DNA from: Spirulina sp. CCY15215
Lineage (GTDB): Bacteria > Cyanobacteriota > Cyanobacteriia > Cyanobacteriales > Spirulinaceae
Length of the DNA: 35,061 nt
NCBI RefSeq assembly: GCF_016888125.1
Contig: NZ_JACSWA010000404.1
Coordinates: 1-35,061 of the forward strand
Direction of reading: 5' to 3'
Numbering within the stretch: position 1 is the first letter of the stretch; the number at the start of each line of letters is the position of its first letter. Both the position numbers and the translations under genes were made by a program. Positions 17,185 through 25,921 of this stretch are shown here, in pieces. Below the pieces are notes generated by a model. That model did no database searches. It had not been told where the DNA came from and saw nothing but the letters and a program-made list of their open reading frames with translations.

Positions 17185-19188
17185 ATGCACAATATCATTA
17201 TTCCCCATCACATTCATTATCTGGTTCTCGATCCAGATTTAGCAATTATTGCGCGATCGCAGGGCGTTCAACAATTTGTTGATAAATCTGATTTCATTGA
17301 AATGGGACAAGACATTCGGGAAGGGTTTCCGGAACTATTTGGCTGTGAGGAGATTTTAGCAGAAATTTTAGCAGGAGAACGAGAAGATTTTGCCCTACAA
17401 GGGATTACTCGCCAAGGCGATCGCAAAACAAATTTATATATTGATTTGTATTTTCAGCATTATGGACAAATCGAGAATAAAAAGAATTTATTGATTTTGT
17501 TTGTTGAAGATGTCACCGAGAAAATGACTCTAGAACAAACTTTAGTTCAATCGACTAATGAAACGAAGTTACTCAATTTAGCGCTGACGGCTTCGCGCAA
17601 TTATATTAATCGCATCGTTACTTCTATCGCTGATGCTTTAATTGTCACTGATACCCAGCAAATTATTAAAACTGTTAATGAAGCAACAGAACGATTATTT
17701 GGGTATGCAAAAAATGATTTAATTGAGAAACATCTTTCTTTGTTAGTTGAAGAAGGCGATCGCATTTTTTACCCATTACAAGAAACCATTGCACGAGAAG
17801 GAGGATTAACCTGTAATATTGAGGTGAGTTGTCGGACTAAAACCGATTCTAAGATTGATGTTGCTTTTTCTTGTTCCCTGATTCAAGTTGGATCGGAAGC
17901 GCAAGATTTAACTTTAACGCCGGAAATTGTTTATATTGGGCGCGATATTACCGAACGCAAACGCACTCAGCAACGACTAACGGCTCAATATGCGATCGCT
18001 AATATTTTATCTGAATCTTCTTCTCTTGAAACCGATACTCAACGCATTTTAAAGGCGATCGGAGAGATTTTGGGTTGGGATGTGGGAGAGTTATGGCAAC
18101 CCATACCAGAAGAAGGCCATAAAACCATTACTGCTAATTTTACGACAACAGCCCCTCTCGATCACACCGAATTATCGCCCCATTCGGGTTTGCGTCGTAT
18201 GGATTTATGGACGAACCCCGAGGCTATTGTGACTGAGTTTATTAATATTACAGGAATAGTGATTTTACAAGCAGGAACTGGTTTAGCGGGACGAGTTTGG
18301 GAGAGGGGATATCCTCAATGGATTGCCGATCTCAGTGGCGATACAGACTTTGGTTTGAATTCTTCCGCAGCGCGATCGGGACTGCGATCGGCGTTTGCAT
18401 TTCCCATTCAAAGCGGCAATGAAATGTTAGGAGTAATGAGTTTTTTCGGTCGAGAAAAGTTACCTCCCGATGAGAATTTACTGCAAATGATGGCGGCAAT
18501 GGGGAATCAATTAGGTCAATTTGTCAAGCGCAAACAAGCCGAAGCAGCCTTACAAAAACAACAGGAAAAAAGTGAAAATTTGCTCTTAAATATTCTGCCC
18601 AAATCCATTGCCGATCGCCTCAAAGAAGATCAAACAATTGCCGATAGTTTTGATGCAGTAACGGTATTGTTTGCCGATTTGGTCGGATTTACGGAGATGT
18701 CAGCACACTTATCGCCTATTGAAGTGGTAGAACAATTAAATGGAATTTTTTCTGAATTCGATCGCTTGACCGAAAAGTATAAATTAGAAAAAATTAAAAC
18801 TATCGGCGATGCTTATATGGTGGTAGGAGGATTACCAGAAGTTCGGATCGATCATGCAGAAACTATCGCAGATATGGCGTTGGAAATGCAGGCCGCGGTC
18901 GCTCGAATTAATACGAAAACCCAACAAAATTTTGCCATTCGTGTTGGCATCAATACGGGGTCGGTGGTAGCGGGAGTTATTGGTACTAAGAAGTTTATTT
19001 ACGATCTGTGGGGAGATACGGTAAATACTGCCAGTCGCATGGAATCTCATGGACAACCTGGACACATTCAAGTTACAGAAAATACTTACAAAATTTTGCG
19101 CGATCGCTATGAATTTGAGGAACGGGGTTTGATTCCGGTTAAGGGAAAAGGAGAGATGAGAACTTTTTGGTTAGTGGGAAAAAAATAA
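17185..19188 (+). CDS. PAS-PAS-GAF class III nucleotide cyclase (adenylate type)
   Basis: A 667-residue cytosolic sensor cyclase predicted to make cyclic AMP. The order is: an N-terminal PAS-like domain (about 1-115, IHYLVLDPDLAIIARSQGVQ ... LFVEDVTEK), a PAS domain (about 140-260, IVTSIADALIVTDTQQIIKTVNEATERLFGY), a GAF domain (about 265-450), a short helical linker (KRKQAEAALQKQQEKSENLL) and the cyclase domain (about 490-665). The metal-binding Asp residues are D498 (FADLVGF) and D542 (TIGDAY). Purine-specifying residues are K538 and D607 (YDLWGD), the adenine pair; guanylate cyclases have Glu and Cys/Ser. N614 and R618 for transition-state stabilisation are present. No membrane helix is seen. 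Its place after the GTPase gene suggests a link to that switch; the ligands of the PAS and GAF domains are unknown. Confidence 0.93.
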   Translation: MHNIIIPHHIHYLVLDPDLAIIARSQGVQQFVDKSDFIEMGQDIREGFPELFGCEEILAEILAGEREDFALQGITRQGDRKTNLYIDLYFQHYGQIENKKNLLILFVEDVTEKMTLEQTLVQSTNETKLLNLALTASRNYINRIVTSIADALIVTDTQQIIKTVNEATERLFGYAKNDLIEKHLSLLVEEGDRIFYPLQETIAREGGLTCNIEVSCRTKTDSKIDVAFSCSLIQVGSEAQDLTLTPEIVYIGRDITERKRTQQRLTAQYAIANILSESSSLETDTQRILKAIGEILGWDVGELWQPIPEEGHKTITANFTTTAPLDHTELSPHSGLRRMDLWTNPEAIVTEFINITGIVILQAGTGLAGRVWERGYPQWIADLSGDTDFGLNSSAARSGLRSAFAFPIQSGNEMLGVMSFFGREKLPPDENLLQMMAAMGNQLGQFVKRKQAEAALQKQQEKSENLLLNILPKSIADRLKEDQTIADSFDAVTVLFADLVGFTEMSAHLSPIEVVEQLNGIFSEFDRLTEKYKLEKIKTIGDAYMVVGGLPEVRIDHAETIADMALEMQAAVARINTKTQQNFAIRVGINTGSVVAGVIGTKKFIYDLWGDTVNTASRMESHGQPGHIQVTENTYKILRDRYEFEERGLIPVKGKGEMRTFWLVGKK

Positions 19189-19244
19189 TTTCAATGGATT
19201 TATCTTTTTGAGATGCACTCTTCTTTTTAACTCTCTCATCTATA

Positions 19245-20069
19245 TTACAAGGCTTCAATAGAAGTGATGCGATCGCTGAGTTCAATCCATTTTTCGACAC
19301 TAATATCTTCCCCCCGAGATTGAGGATCGAGGTTTAATTCTTCCAGTAGAAGAGAAAGGCGATCGGGTTCAATCAAACTTTTTAAATTATTGCGTAACAT
19401 TTTCCGCTTATTAGCAAATCCCAATTTAACTAACATGGCTAAATGACGGGGATCGCGAACCTTTTTTTCTCTTAAGTAGGGTCGCAAGCGAACAACGGCT
19501 GAATTGACCTTGGGAGGGGGATAGAAGGCTGTTGCAGGGACATCACAGATTAATTCACAGTTCGCTAAATATTGGACTCGCACGGATAATGCCCCAAAAT
19601 TTTTAGAATTGGGTTTGGCACAAAGGCGATCGCAGATTTCTTTTTGTACGAGTAAAACAATAGAATCGTAAGATTGCCTAACGGGTTGGACAATTGTTCC
19701 TAAAAGTATTTTTAAGATCGGACCTGTGATATTATAAGGAATATTAGCAACAACTTTATTGGGATTTTGGAATTTGGGAAAGTTGGCTAATGTTGCATCG
19801 AGATCGAGTTCTAAAATATCTCCTTGTAGCAACATAAAATTCTCTTTCTCTCCCAATTTTTTAACCAAATGCTTACACAAATCCCGATCGACTTCTACGG
19901 AAACTAAAGCATTCGTTTCCGCTAAAAGACGACGAGTGAGAATACCTGTACCGGGTCCAATTTCCAAAATGCGATCGCCTTCCTTTATTTCTGCTGCTTT
20001 GACAATTTTTTCTAAGACAACTTCCGATCGCAACCAATGTTGAGCAAAACTTTTTCTCGGTCTAATCAT
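19245..20069 (-). CDS. rsmA: 16S rRNA (adenine-N6,N6)-dimethyltransferase KsgA/RsmA
   Basis: Dimethylates two adjacent adenines in the terminal helix of 16S rRNA during small-subunit maturation. At 274 residues it has the usual length. Visible are the N-terminal KSFAQHWL (the family's K.xGQ(H/N)FL segment), SAM-binding ILEIGPGTGILTRRL near residue 36, the acidic VEVDRDLC, the DIL after strand 4, and the catalytic NIPYNI (NxPY) near residue 105. The C-terminal domain has the usual RPYLREK and GFANKRKMLRNNLK. The start is ATG. It converges on the cyclase gene with a 56-base gap lacking a clear terminator. It follows the TMEM14 gene on the same strand, separated by about 110 bases that contain a dispersed hairpin repeat. 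Confidence 0.96.
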   Translation of the reverse strand: MIRPRKSFAQHWLRSEVVLEKIVKAAEIKEGDRILEIGPGTGILTRRLLAETNALVSVEVDRDLCKHLVKKLGEKENFMLLQGDILELDLDATLANFPKFQNPNKVVANIPYNITGPILKILLGTIVQPVRQSYDSIVLLVQKEICDRLCAKPNSKNFGALSVRVQYLANCELICDVPATAFYPPPKVNSAVVRLRPYLREKKVRDPRHLAMLVKLGFANKRKMLRNNLKSLIEPDRLSLLLEELNLDPQSRGEDISVEKWIELSDRITSIEAL

Positions 20070-20099
20070 ACTTAAAAAATATATAAAAATAGCAAATAA

Positions 20100-20166
20100 G
20101 GTGCAAGAAAATAGGGCGAAAACAAACAGGGCGCAAGCAAACAGGGCGCAAGCATTGCGCCCCTAC
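20100..20166. repeat. Dispersed 'GGGCGCAAGCA' repeat with hairpin
   Basis: Three successive AGGGCG-type copies (around 20113, 20128 and 20143) lead into a hairpin GGGCGCAA-GCA-TTGCGCCC (20144-20162), followed by CTACGGAT. This type of element ('gggcgcaagcattgcgcccctac') recurs in spacers of many cyanobacterial genomes. It lies between the TMEM14 gene and rsmA, both on the minus strand. The stem could slow transcription between them, but no T-run follows. Confidence 0.7.
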
Positions 20167-20179
20167 GGATGATTGTATT

Positions 20180-20485
20180 TTATCCTAGAATCATTAAAGC
20201 CAAAGCGGGAACTCCTAAACCGATCATTAAACTGGCAGGCATCATTTTACGAGTTTTAGCTAAACGAACGATAAAGGTGACAATTAGAATTGCGGTAATG
20301 GCGATCGCTACTGTCAAACCCCAGATTTGTCCCTGTAAAGACAACAATCCCGCAATGAGTAACAAAAGACCGCTCCCACAGCCGGAGATAAGAGAGATTT
20401 TGCTTTGGGCGCGAATATAGCCCATAATTCCCCCCCCGATCGCAATAATCCCGTAAACAATTGCAGCAATAATTCCCAAACTCAT
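20180..20485 (-). CDS. TMEM14 family small membrane protein
   Basis: A 101-residue protein with four closely spaced hydrophobic helices (MSLGIIAAIVYGIIAIGGGIMGY; SLISGCGSGLLLLIAGLLSL; WGLTVAIAITAILIVTFIV; MPASLMIGLGVPALALMI). The Gly-rich first helix and the KTRKMMPASLM segment before the last helix are characteristic of the TMEM14/UPF0136 family. Plant chloroplast members (FAX) export fatty acids and animal TMEM14C takes part in porphyrin transport, so lipid or tetrapyrrole movement is a reasonable but unproved role here. The start is ATG. It lies upstream of rsmA on the same strand. Confidence 0.88.
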   Translation of the reverse strand: MSLGIIAAIVYGIIAIGGGIMGYIRAQSKISLISGCGSGLLLLIAGLLSLQGQIWGLTVAIAITAILIVTFIVRLAKTRKMMPASLMIGLGVPALALMILG

Positions 20486-20702
20486 AACGCCTAAGCTCCC
20501 AAAATCTTTTTTCAGACCCTCATTCTAGAAGGTGCAACGGGGTTAAGAGGCATAATCTTGATGAAATGTTGCATTTGAGGTGACGGCGATCGGATATTGA
20601 TGCGATCGCATTCACAAGCAACCTCATGGCGAGATCGCTGTCTTTTTAGCGAAATGCAAGCATCTTAGAGAGTGTCGGGAGTCCATTTGTGTTTTTAATC
20701 TT

Positions 20703-20903
20703 ATGCCAACTCAAACTTTAAGTTCCCAAGATCAAATCCATCGAGTCATCGGAGAGATTCTCGCTTCCCGCAAGATTACCCGCGAAGATCAAAATTTACT
20801 TATGTCTTTATTGTTTGATGGCGTTTTAGGTGATACTCATCAAGGAGAAGTAAATCGCATTTATGAAGCTGTGAGTCATGGATTAATCCGCGTTATTGAT
20901 TAA
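20703..20903 (+). CDS. Small conserved cyanobacterial protein of unknown function
   Basis: A 66-residue soluble protein beginning MPTQTLSSQDQIHRVIGEIL. It is mainly helical, with a central ASRKITREDQNLLMSLLF segment and a C-terminal EVNRIYEAVSHGLIRVID. The pattern (IT-x-x-DQ, then ...IYE-x-V-x-x-GLI-x-V-x-D) resembles a family of short cyanobacterial proteins of unknown function, so I judge it real despite its length. It converges on the Uma2-family gene, with only three bases between the two stop codons. A 217-base spacer with HIP1-type sites precedes it. No Shine-Dalgarno is obvious. Confidence 0.78.
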   Translation: MPTQTLSSQDQIHRVIGEILASRKITREDQNLLMSLLFDGVLGDTHQGEVNRIYEAVSHGLIRVID

Positions 20904-20906
20904 AAT

Positions 20907-21773
20907 TTAGATTAAATCATTGGCATTAATTCCTAGGGCTTCGAGTTGTTCTGGAGAAAGCGATCGCAGCTTTTCCACTAGCTTGAGGCGTTTTTGCCGT
21001 TCTTGTTCTTTTTCCGAACGTTCTTGTTCTTTTTCCGAACGTTCTCGTTCTTTTTCTAGACGTTCTCGTTCCTTTTCTAAGCGTTCTTGTTGTGCTAATT
21101 CTTGACCGATTGGCAATAAGTTTCCATCTACATCCCACCACCGCAACCATTGTTGGGATTGGTTTTGATAGATTCCTTCCCAAACTCCTAACTCAACCTG
21201 CATGGGAATGATGGCATAATGGCCGCGATCGCCGGGGGTCATGGGTTCGTAGCGATCGCCAACCAGTTGATACATTTCTAATTCTCCCGTTGTCACGATA
21301 AAAATGCCGTAATAGGCAATTCGCATGATTTGTTCGTAGACCCAAAATTTACCGGGTTTGATGAGATCGCCTTCTGAAGAACGAGATAAGGGAGTGCGAT
21401 CGCGTTCCTCGGAACCATCTCCCGAAGCAAATTCAAGCACAATGGTAGGACTAATATGTTCTCGCCAAATAACATAAGAGCGTCTAATTTGTCCGTCAAG
21501 ATTAGGGGGAACATTAGGGACATAGAACCAATCGGGGGCTTCCGCACCGCGTTCGGGGGGTTCGGTTTCTCGCCAATAAATGCCGCAATCTTGACCGATG
21601 CAATACTGTCCGTCGGGATGTAGTTGTTGCAAAATAGAACTGAGAGAATCTGTCAGCAATAAACTTTGGGGATGTTCTTGAAAATTCTTCACAAATGTTC
21701 CATCCTCATCGGGAAGTTGGGTATGGTCGGGAAAAGGAGTCAGAGGTTCGGTTTTAGATACAGTTTGAACCAT
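20907..21773 (-). CDS. Uma2 family (DUF820) putative endonuclease-fold protein
   Basis: A 289-residue member of the Uma2/DUF820 family, hugely expanded in cyanobacteria and built on a PD-(D/E)XK nuclease-like fold. Recognisable parts are LPDEDGTFVKNFQEHPQ, the core with WREHISPTIVLEFASGDGSEERD (the acidic residues of the fold), KFWVYEQIMRIAYYGIF and YEPMTPGDRGHYAIIPMQVELGVW. It ends in a charged coiled coil of repeated ERLEKER/ERSEKEQ units and LRSLSPEQLEALGINANDLI, the usual family tail. I chose the ATG at 21773; an upstream TTG at 21791 would overlap the preceding gene. The family's true activity is unproved, and association with mobile elements has been suggested for it. Confidence 0.9.
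   Translation of the reverse strand: MVQTVSKTEPLTPFPDHTQLPDEDGTFVKNFQEHPQSLLLTDSLSSILQQLHPDGQYCIGQDCGIYWRETEPPERGAEAPDWFYVPNVPPNLDGQIRRSYVIWREHISPTIVLEFASGDGSEERDRTPLSRSSEGDLIKPGKFWVYEQIMRIAYYGIFIVTTGELEMYQLVGDRYEPMTPGDRGHYAIIPMQVELGVWEGIYQNQSQQWLRWWDVDGNLLPIGQELAQQERLEKERERLEKERERSEKEQERSEKEQERQKRLKLVEKLRSLSPEQLEALGINANDLI
20998..21081 (-). repeat. 21-nt in-frame repeat encoding coiled-coil heptads
   Basis: Four 21-base units (cgttcttgttctttttccgaa and variants on the plus strand) encode seven-residue ER(S/L)EKE(Q/R) units in the minus-strand Uma2 gene. A 21-base unit equals one coiled-coil heptad, so changing the copy number lengthens the coil without breaking it. Confidence 0.88.
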
Positions 21774-21777
21774 TGGT

Positions 21778-22290
21778 TTATTGGGTTGCAAAAGGAAAAG
21801 TACGTTTGAGTTGGATTAATTCATCGCGATGACCTCGCACCAAAATTCGATTTTTATTGGTTGCTTCTGTTTCTATTTTAATCAAAACTTGTTCGACTCG
21901 TCCTGCACCTTTCCAATAAAAATAGCCAGCTAATGGTGCAATAATCACTAAACCAATAAAGAAATTACCGATCGCCGGAAATAAATAAGCAAAAACCAAA
22001 GCTAAGGAGAGTAAACCGATCGCCGCTAAAACCGAGAGGAAAATTGCTAAAAACCAACTTGGACGCACAAACCCTTCAAATGTTAAGCGATCGCTTTCTG
22101 ATGCGGTGACTTTATAAGCGCGGCGATCGAAATATGTTTGTAATTTTTCTAATAAAGATTCTCGTGTTTCTTCCGTGAATAGTTGGATTTCTTCGATTCG
22201 TTCTTTAACGGAAGCACGAATAAAGAAAAATAAACCGATCGCCAAAAGCAATGTTAGAAAGAAAGTTGAAGATAATACAGCAGTGTTCAT
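21778..22290 (-). CDS. CCB1-like cofactor assembly protein of complex C (cytochrome b6f)
   Basis: A 170-residue membrane protein with one N-terminal helix (SSTFFLTLLLAIGLFFFIRASVKER), a soluble segment (RESLLEKLQTYFDRRAYKVTASESDRLTFEGFVRPS), two further helices (WFLAIFLSVLAAIGLLSLALVFAYLF; GNFFIGLVIIAPLAGYFYW) and a C-terminal soluble tail. The RASVKER ... FEGFVRPSWFLA pattern matches, as far as I recall, the family annotated 'cofactor assembly of complex C subunit B' (CCB1). CCB proteins help attach heme ci to cytochrome b6 in chloroplasts and cyanobacteria. The start is ATG. The downstream Uma2 gene follows within five bases. The name rests on recall of the pattern, so moderate certainty. 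Confidence 0.68.
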   Translation of the reverse strand: MNTAVLSSTFFLTLLLAIGLFFFIRASVKERIEEIQLFTEETRESLLEKLQTYFDRRAYKVTASESDRLTFEGFVRPSWFLAIFLSVLAAIGLLSLALVFAYLFPAIGNFFIGLVIIAPLAGYFYWKGAGRVEQVLIKIETEATNKNRILVRGHRDELIQLKRTFPFATQ

Positions 22291-22345
22291 GGATAATCAA
22301 TAATCAATAAATTTACATTTTTGAGATGTACCCCGCGAATCCTTG

Positions 22346-23185
22346 TTAAAGCGATCGCAGCCAATCAACTAAACCTCGTAAAACAGCAGTTAATTTATCC
22401 AGATTCAATGTTTCGAGGCGATCGCTAGGCTGATGATAATGAGGATTGCGAAAATTACTCGTATCTGTCACCATTATACCTCGATATCCCGCATCCCAAA
22501 AAGGTGCATGGTCGCTACGACGAGTATCGGGAAGGATATATCCCCTAAAAGGAACGGGTAGCCACTGACAGGATATCTCGTTTTTGAGGAAATTGCGATG
22601 CAAAGAAATCAGATCGGGAATTGTTCTTAAACTGCCCAATAGTGCAATAAAATCGCCGCGATCGGGGTAAAAGTATTTTAGTCCTGGAGGATACTGTTGA
22701 GAGTTAGGAGTTGTATCAAAATAGCCTAGCATTTCTAGAGCAATTGCTAAGTATAAAGGCTCTTTTTTCTGACGCAATTTCTGGGCATAATTTCGGCTTC
22801 CGTGTAAGCCAAATTCTTCAAGATCGAAAGCAACTAATTGTAAGGGATAGTCGCAAGGATCGGTGGCAAGAATACGCGCTAATTCTAATAAAACGGCAAC
22901 ACCTGTTGCATTATCATCGGCACCAGAAGAATTGGGAACAGTATCGTAATGAGCGCCAATTAAAATGCTAGGTTTGTTGTTAGGATTTCGAGAGGGAAGT
23001 TTGAGGACAAGATTTTGATGAGTGCGACCATTAAATTGAAAGCGATCGCGTTCTACTGTTCCCCATTGTTGCAATTTTTGGTAGATATATTCACGAACAT
23101 AAAAATGCCCTACGGATGCGAAAAAAGGATCGCGATCGCGAATAATTTCCAGTAAGTGTTCCTTCAATCGGGTTTTATCATCCAT
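22346..23185 (-). CDS. M28 family zinc aminopeptidase-like protein
   Basis: A 279-residue metallopeptidase of family M28 (binuclear zinc aminopeptidases). The zinc-ligand pattern is visible: GAHYDTVPNSSGADDNATGVA (His and bridging Asp), FDLEEFGLHGS (catalytic Glu plus ligand Glu), EMLGYFD (ligand Asp) and the late His in NPHYHQPSDRLETL. RRSDHAPFWDAGYRGIMVTDTS is also typical of M28. No signal peptide is evident, so it is probably cytosolic. I chose the ATG at 23185, two codons inside the TTG at 23191. Substrate unknown; peptides or, in some relatives, glutaminyl cyclisation are possible. It follows ribE on the same strand, 72 bases from its stop, with a heptamer repeat between. Confidence 0.9.
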   Translation of the reverse strand: MDDKTRLKEHLLEIIRDRDPFFASVGHFYVREYIYQKLQQWGTVERDRFQFNGRTHQNLVLKLPSRNPNNKPSILIGAHYDTVPNSSGADDNATGVAVLLELARILATDPCDYPLQLVAFDLEEFGLHGSRNYAQKLRQKKEPLYLAIALEMLGYFDTTPNSQQYPPGLKYFYPDRGDFIALLGSLRTIPDLISLHRNFLKNEISCQWLPVPFRGYILPDTRRSDHAPFWDAGYRGIMVTDTSNFRNPHYHQPSDRLETLNLDKLTAVLRGLVDWLRSL

Positions 23186-23227
23186 ATTCAAAATATTTTC
23201 AATACTTGAACAAACTCAGTGAATCGC

Positions 23228-23262
23228 TATCAATTATCAACTATCAACTATCAACTATCAAG
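23228..23262 (-). repeat. Heptamer array at the 3' end of ribE
   Basis: Five head-to-tail units of TATCAAC on the plus strand (GTTGATA in ribE sense); the first and last units differ at their final base. The ribE stop codon TGA (23258-23260) lies within the last unit. This is the same heptamer family as at 8879-9020 and 27658-27685. Confidence 0.93.
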
Positions 23263-23947
23263 CATATCCATGTTGAGCCAAAAATGCTAAATCAACATCT
23301 TGCGATCGCGTTTCTTCAGGAGTAGAATAGCCCAATAATTTTTCCACATATTTTCCTAAAATATCTCCCTCTAAGTTAACCCAATCTCCAGGTTGAAGAG
23401 AGGAGAGATTGGTTTCGGTGTAGGTATGAGGAATAACAGCAACGGTAAACCAATTCCCCGCGCGATCGCAGTCGGCGATCGTTAAACTAATCCCATTAAC
23501 TGCAATACTCCCTTTAGAAACAATATAGCGGGCAATGTGGCGCGACCACTGGGCAGCCAAAGAAGGCACCGGGACAAACTTCATTTCCCAAGCGCGATCG
23601 CTTTGCACCGACTCGAGTAAACAGCCCAGGCCATCTACATGACCCGTAACAAAATGCCCACCAATTTTACCTCCGGCACGAAGTGAGGTTTCTAGATTAA
23701 CAGAACTTGATATTTCACTTTTTATTCCCAAGCTAGTGCGCTGTAAAGTTTCCGGAGAAGCCGTTGCGATAAATCCTCGGGGGGAAATTTCCTCAACCGT
23801 TAAACAAACCCCATCAACAGCAACACTATCGCCAATTTCTAAATCTAGGAGAATTCCTGTCGAATTTTCTTTTTCAACAGAAATAGTAAATCGATCTCTA
23901 CCTTGAGGCTGAATTTTGCCCAATCCTTGAATTAATCCAGTAAACAC
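23258..23947 (-). CDS. ribE: Riboflavin synthase, alpha subunit
   Basis: Converts two molecules of 6,7-dimethyl-8-ribityllumazine into riboflavin and the pyrimidinedione precursor, the last step of riboflavin synthesis. At 229 residues it is slightly longer than usual owing to a C-terminal tail. The start MFTGLIQGLGKI is diagnostic. Two homologous lumazine-binding barrels follow: the first with VAVDGVCLTVEEI, the second with GGHFVTGHVDGLG and SIAVNGISLTIAD. The start codon is GTG (23947), fixed by the conserved MFTGL. It lies downstream of ftsH on the same strand, with a terminator-like double repeat between. The stop codon falls inside a heptamer repeat array, and the tail before it (RSQDVDLAFLAQHGYA) is not conserved in families I know. 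Confidence 0.96.
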   Translation of the reverse strand: MFTGLIQGLGKIQPQGRDRFTISVEKENSTGILLDLEIGDSVAVDGVCLTVEEISPRGFIATASPETLQRTSLGIKSEISSSVNLETSLRAGGKIGGHFVTGHVDGLGCLLESVQSDRAWEMKFVPVPSLAAQWSRHIARYIVSKGSIAVNGISLTIADCDRAGNWFTVAVIPHTYTETNLSSLQPGDWVNLEGDILGKYVEKLLGYSTPEETRSQDVDLAFLAQHGYA

Positions 23948-23967
23948 AGTTTTTACAATGAAAAATT

Positions 23968-24003
23968 AGGGGTTTGGGGACTAGGTTTGGAGACCAAACC
24001 CCT
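23968..24003 (-). terminator. Possible terminator downstream of ftsH
   Basis: Read on the minus strand, AGGGGTTTGG pairs with CCAAACCCCT (10-bp stem, 16-base loop) and AATTTTTC follows. It lies between ftsH and ribE and could limit read-through. The stem is partly made from the adjacent 34-bp repeat, so it may also be a by-product of repeat structure. Confidence 0.5.
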
Positions 24004-24050
24004 ACTCAATAATGAGAGGTTTGGAGACCAAACCCCTACTCAATAATGAG
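23983..24050. repeat. Perfect 34-bp tandem duplication with internal hairpins
   Basis: Two identical 34-base copies (23983-24016 and 24017-24050) follow each other directly. Each contains the inverted repeat GGTTTGG-AGA-CCAAACC. They sit just 3' of the ftsH stop codon (24062). On either strand each copy can form a 7-bp hairpin with a three-base loop. Confidence 0.95.
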
Positions 24051-24061
24051 GGATAAAAACG

Positions 24062-25921
24062 TTATACAAAAGCAGCCATTTTGATGTCATTTGTATTCAA
24101 GAGTTCTTGCAATTCTTCGGCATCAACAGTTTCTTTTTCGACTAACATTTCTGCTAGGCGATCGAGAATAGTGCGATTTTCTGTTAATACTTGCGTAGCG
24201 CGGGAATAGGCAACATCAACTAACTTGCGGACTTCCTCATCAATGAGGGCTGCCGTTTCGTCAGAGAAATCGCGATCGCTGGCAATTTCCCGACCGAGGA
24301 AAACGTTACTATTCTGGCGACCCAAGGCCACAGGACCGAGAACATCGCTCATACCGAAGCGGGTAATCATCTGACGGGCAACCCGTGCCACCTGTTGCAG
24401 GTCATTAGAAGCACCCGTAGTGACTTCTTCTTCCCCAAAGATAATTTCTTCCGCGACGCGACCCCCAAGGGCAACAGCCATTTGATTTTGCAGGTAAGAA
24501 CGAGAGTATAAGCCAGAATCCATGCGTTCTTCGCTAGGAGTGAACCAAGTCAGACCTCCAGCGCGACCCCGAGGAATAATGCTAATTTTCTGCACGGGGT
24601 CGTAGTCCGGCATCAGTGCGCCGACTAAAGCGTGACCCGATTCGTGGTAAGCCACCAATTGTTTGCGCTTCTCACTCATTACCCGGTCTTTTTTCTCAGG
24701 ACCTGCCAAGACGCGATCGATCGCATCGTTGATTTCATCCATTGAGATTTCCGTCAAATTGCGCCGTGCTGCTAAAATTGCAGCTTCATTTAACAAGTTA
24801 GACAGATCGGCACCGGTAAAACCTGGAGTCCGACGCGCAATTTTTTCGAGGTCCATGTCCTTGGCTAGGGTTTTGCCTCGGGCGTGAACTTGGAGAATTT
24901 CCCGACGACCGGCATAGTCGGGGCGATCAACCACAACTTGGCGATCGAAGCGACCAGGACGCAACAGGGCGGCATCCAGCACATCGGGGCGGTTGGTGGC
25001 GGCAATAATAATAATTCCGGTATTGCCTTCAAACCCGTCCATTTCTGTGAGTAACTGGTTCAGGGTTTGTTCTCGTTCGTCGTTACCTCCCCCTAAACCT
25101 GCGCCGCGACTGCGACCGACGGCATCAATTTCATCGATGAAGACAATACAGGGGGCGTTAGCTTTGGCTTGCTCAAAAAGGTCGCGTACCCGAGAAGCAC
25201 CGACACCGACAAACATTTCTACGAATTCGGAACCAGAAATGCTAAAGAAAGGAACGCCAGCTTCTCCTGCAACGGCTTTGGCCAAGAGGGTTTTACCCGT
25301 TCCTGGAGGTCCGACTAAAAGAACGCCTTTGGGAATTTTGGCTCCAATAGCGGTAAAGCGATCGGCGTTTTTGAGGAAGTCTACGACTTCAGCGAGTTCT
25401 AATTTAGCTTGTTCGATACCGGCTACATCGCCAAAGGTGACTTGGGTTTGAGGCTCCATTTGTACCCGCGCTTTTGATTTGCCAAAGTTCATCGCTTGGG
25501 AACCCGGACCGCTAGAAGCGCGACGTAACAGGAAAAATAAACCGATTAATAATAAGGCTGGGACGAAGAGACTGCTAAGAATGCGAAACCAAAAGCCGTC
25601 ATCTTTTGGGGGTTGAACGGCAATATCAACGTTATGTTCCGTTAAAATCTGAATCAGTTGGGGATCGTTGGGAAGGTTGACGATCGCCTGAGTGCCGTTG
25701 ACATCATCGGGATCGGTGACGAGGGCTTGGGTGCGATCGGCGCTGAGTTTAATGCGATCGATGCGATCGCTTTGCACGGCTTGGATGAGTTGGCTATATT
25801 TCCAAGTTTTGCGACTTTCCCCTGGACTCTCTAATAGGGCAGACCCCAAGGCAAGGACGACAATCACCAAAAGAACGTACAGTCCTGCATTGCGCCATTT
25901 TTTATTTTTGTTGTTGCTCAC
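24062..25921 (-). CDS. ftsH: ATP-dependent zinc metalloprotease FtsH
   Basis: A membrane-anchored AAA+ protease that degrades damaged or unassembled membrane proteins; cyanobacterial FtsH complexes remove damaged photosystem II D1. It has 619 residues. There are two N-terminal helices ([43 protein letters not shown]) flanking a small extracytoplasmic domain. The AAA domain has Walker A GPPGTGKT (about 204-211), Walker B FIDEIDA and the second region of homology [20 protein letters not shown]. The protease zinc motif HESGH begins at about residue 426. The start is GTG at 25921, supported by AGGAG on the minus strand about ten bases upstream. Which of the four usual cyanobacterial FtsH paralogues it is cannot be settled here. 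Confidence 0.97.
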   Translation of the reverse strand: MSNNKNKKWRNAGLYVLLVIVVLALGSALLESPGESRKTWKYSQLIQAVQSDRIDRIKLSADRTQALVTDPDDVNGTQAIVNLPNDPQLIQILTEHNVDIAVQPPKDDGFWFRILSSLFVPALLLIGLFFLLRRASSGPGSQAMNFGKSKARVQMEPQTQVTFGDVAGIEQAKLELAEVVDFLKNADRFTAIGAKIPKGVLLVGPPGTGKTLLAKAVAGEAGVPFFSISGSEFVEMFVGVGASRVRDLFEQAKANAPCIVFIDEIDAVGRSRGAGLGGGNDEREQTLNQLLTEMDGFEGNTGIIIIAATNRPDVLDAALLRPGRFDRQVVVDRPDYAGRREILQVHARGKTLAKDMDLEKIARRTPGFTGADLSNLLNEAAILAARRNLTEISMDEINDAIDRVLAGPEKKDRVMSEKRKQLVAYHESGHALVGALMPDYDPVQKISIIPRGRAGGLTWFTPSEERMDSGLYSRSYLQNQMAVALGGRVAEEIIFGEEEVTTGASNDLQQVARVARQMITRFGMSDVLGPVALGRQNSNVFLGREIASDRDFSDETAALIDEEVRKLVDVAYSRATQVLTENRTILDRLAEMLVEKETVDAEELQELLNTNDIKMAAFV

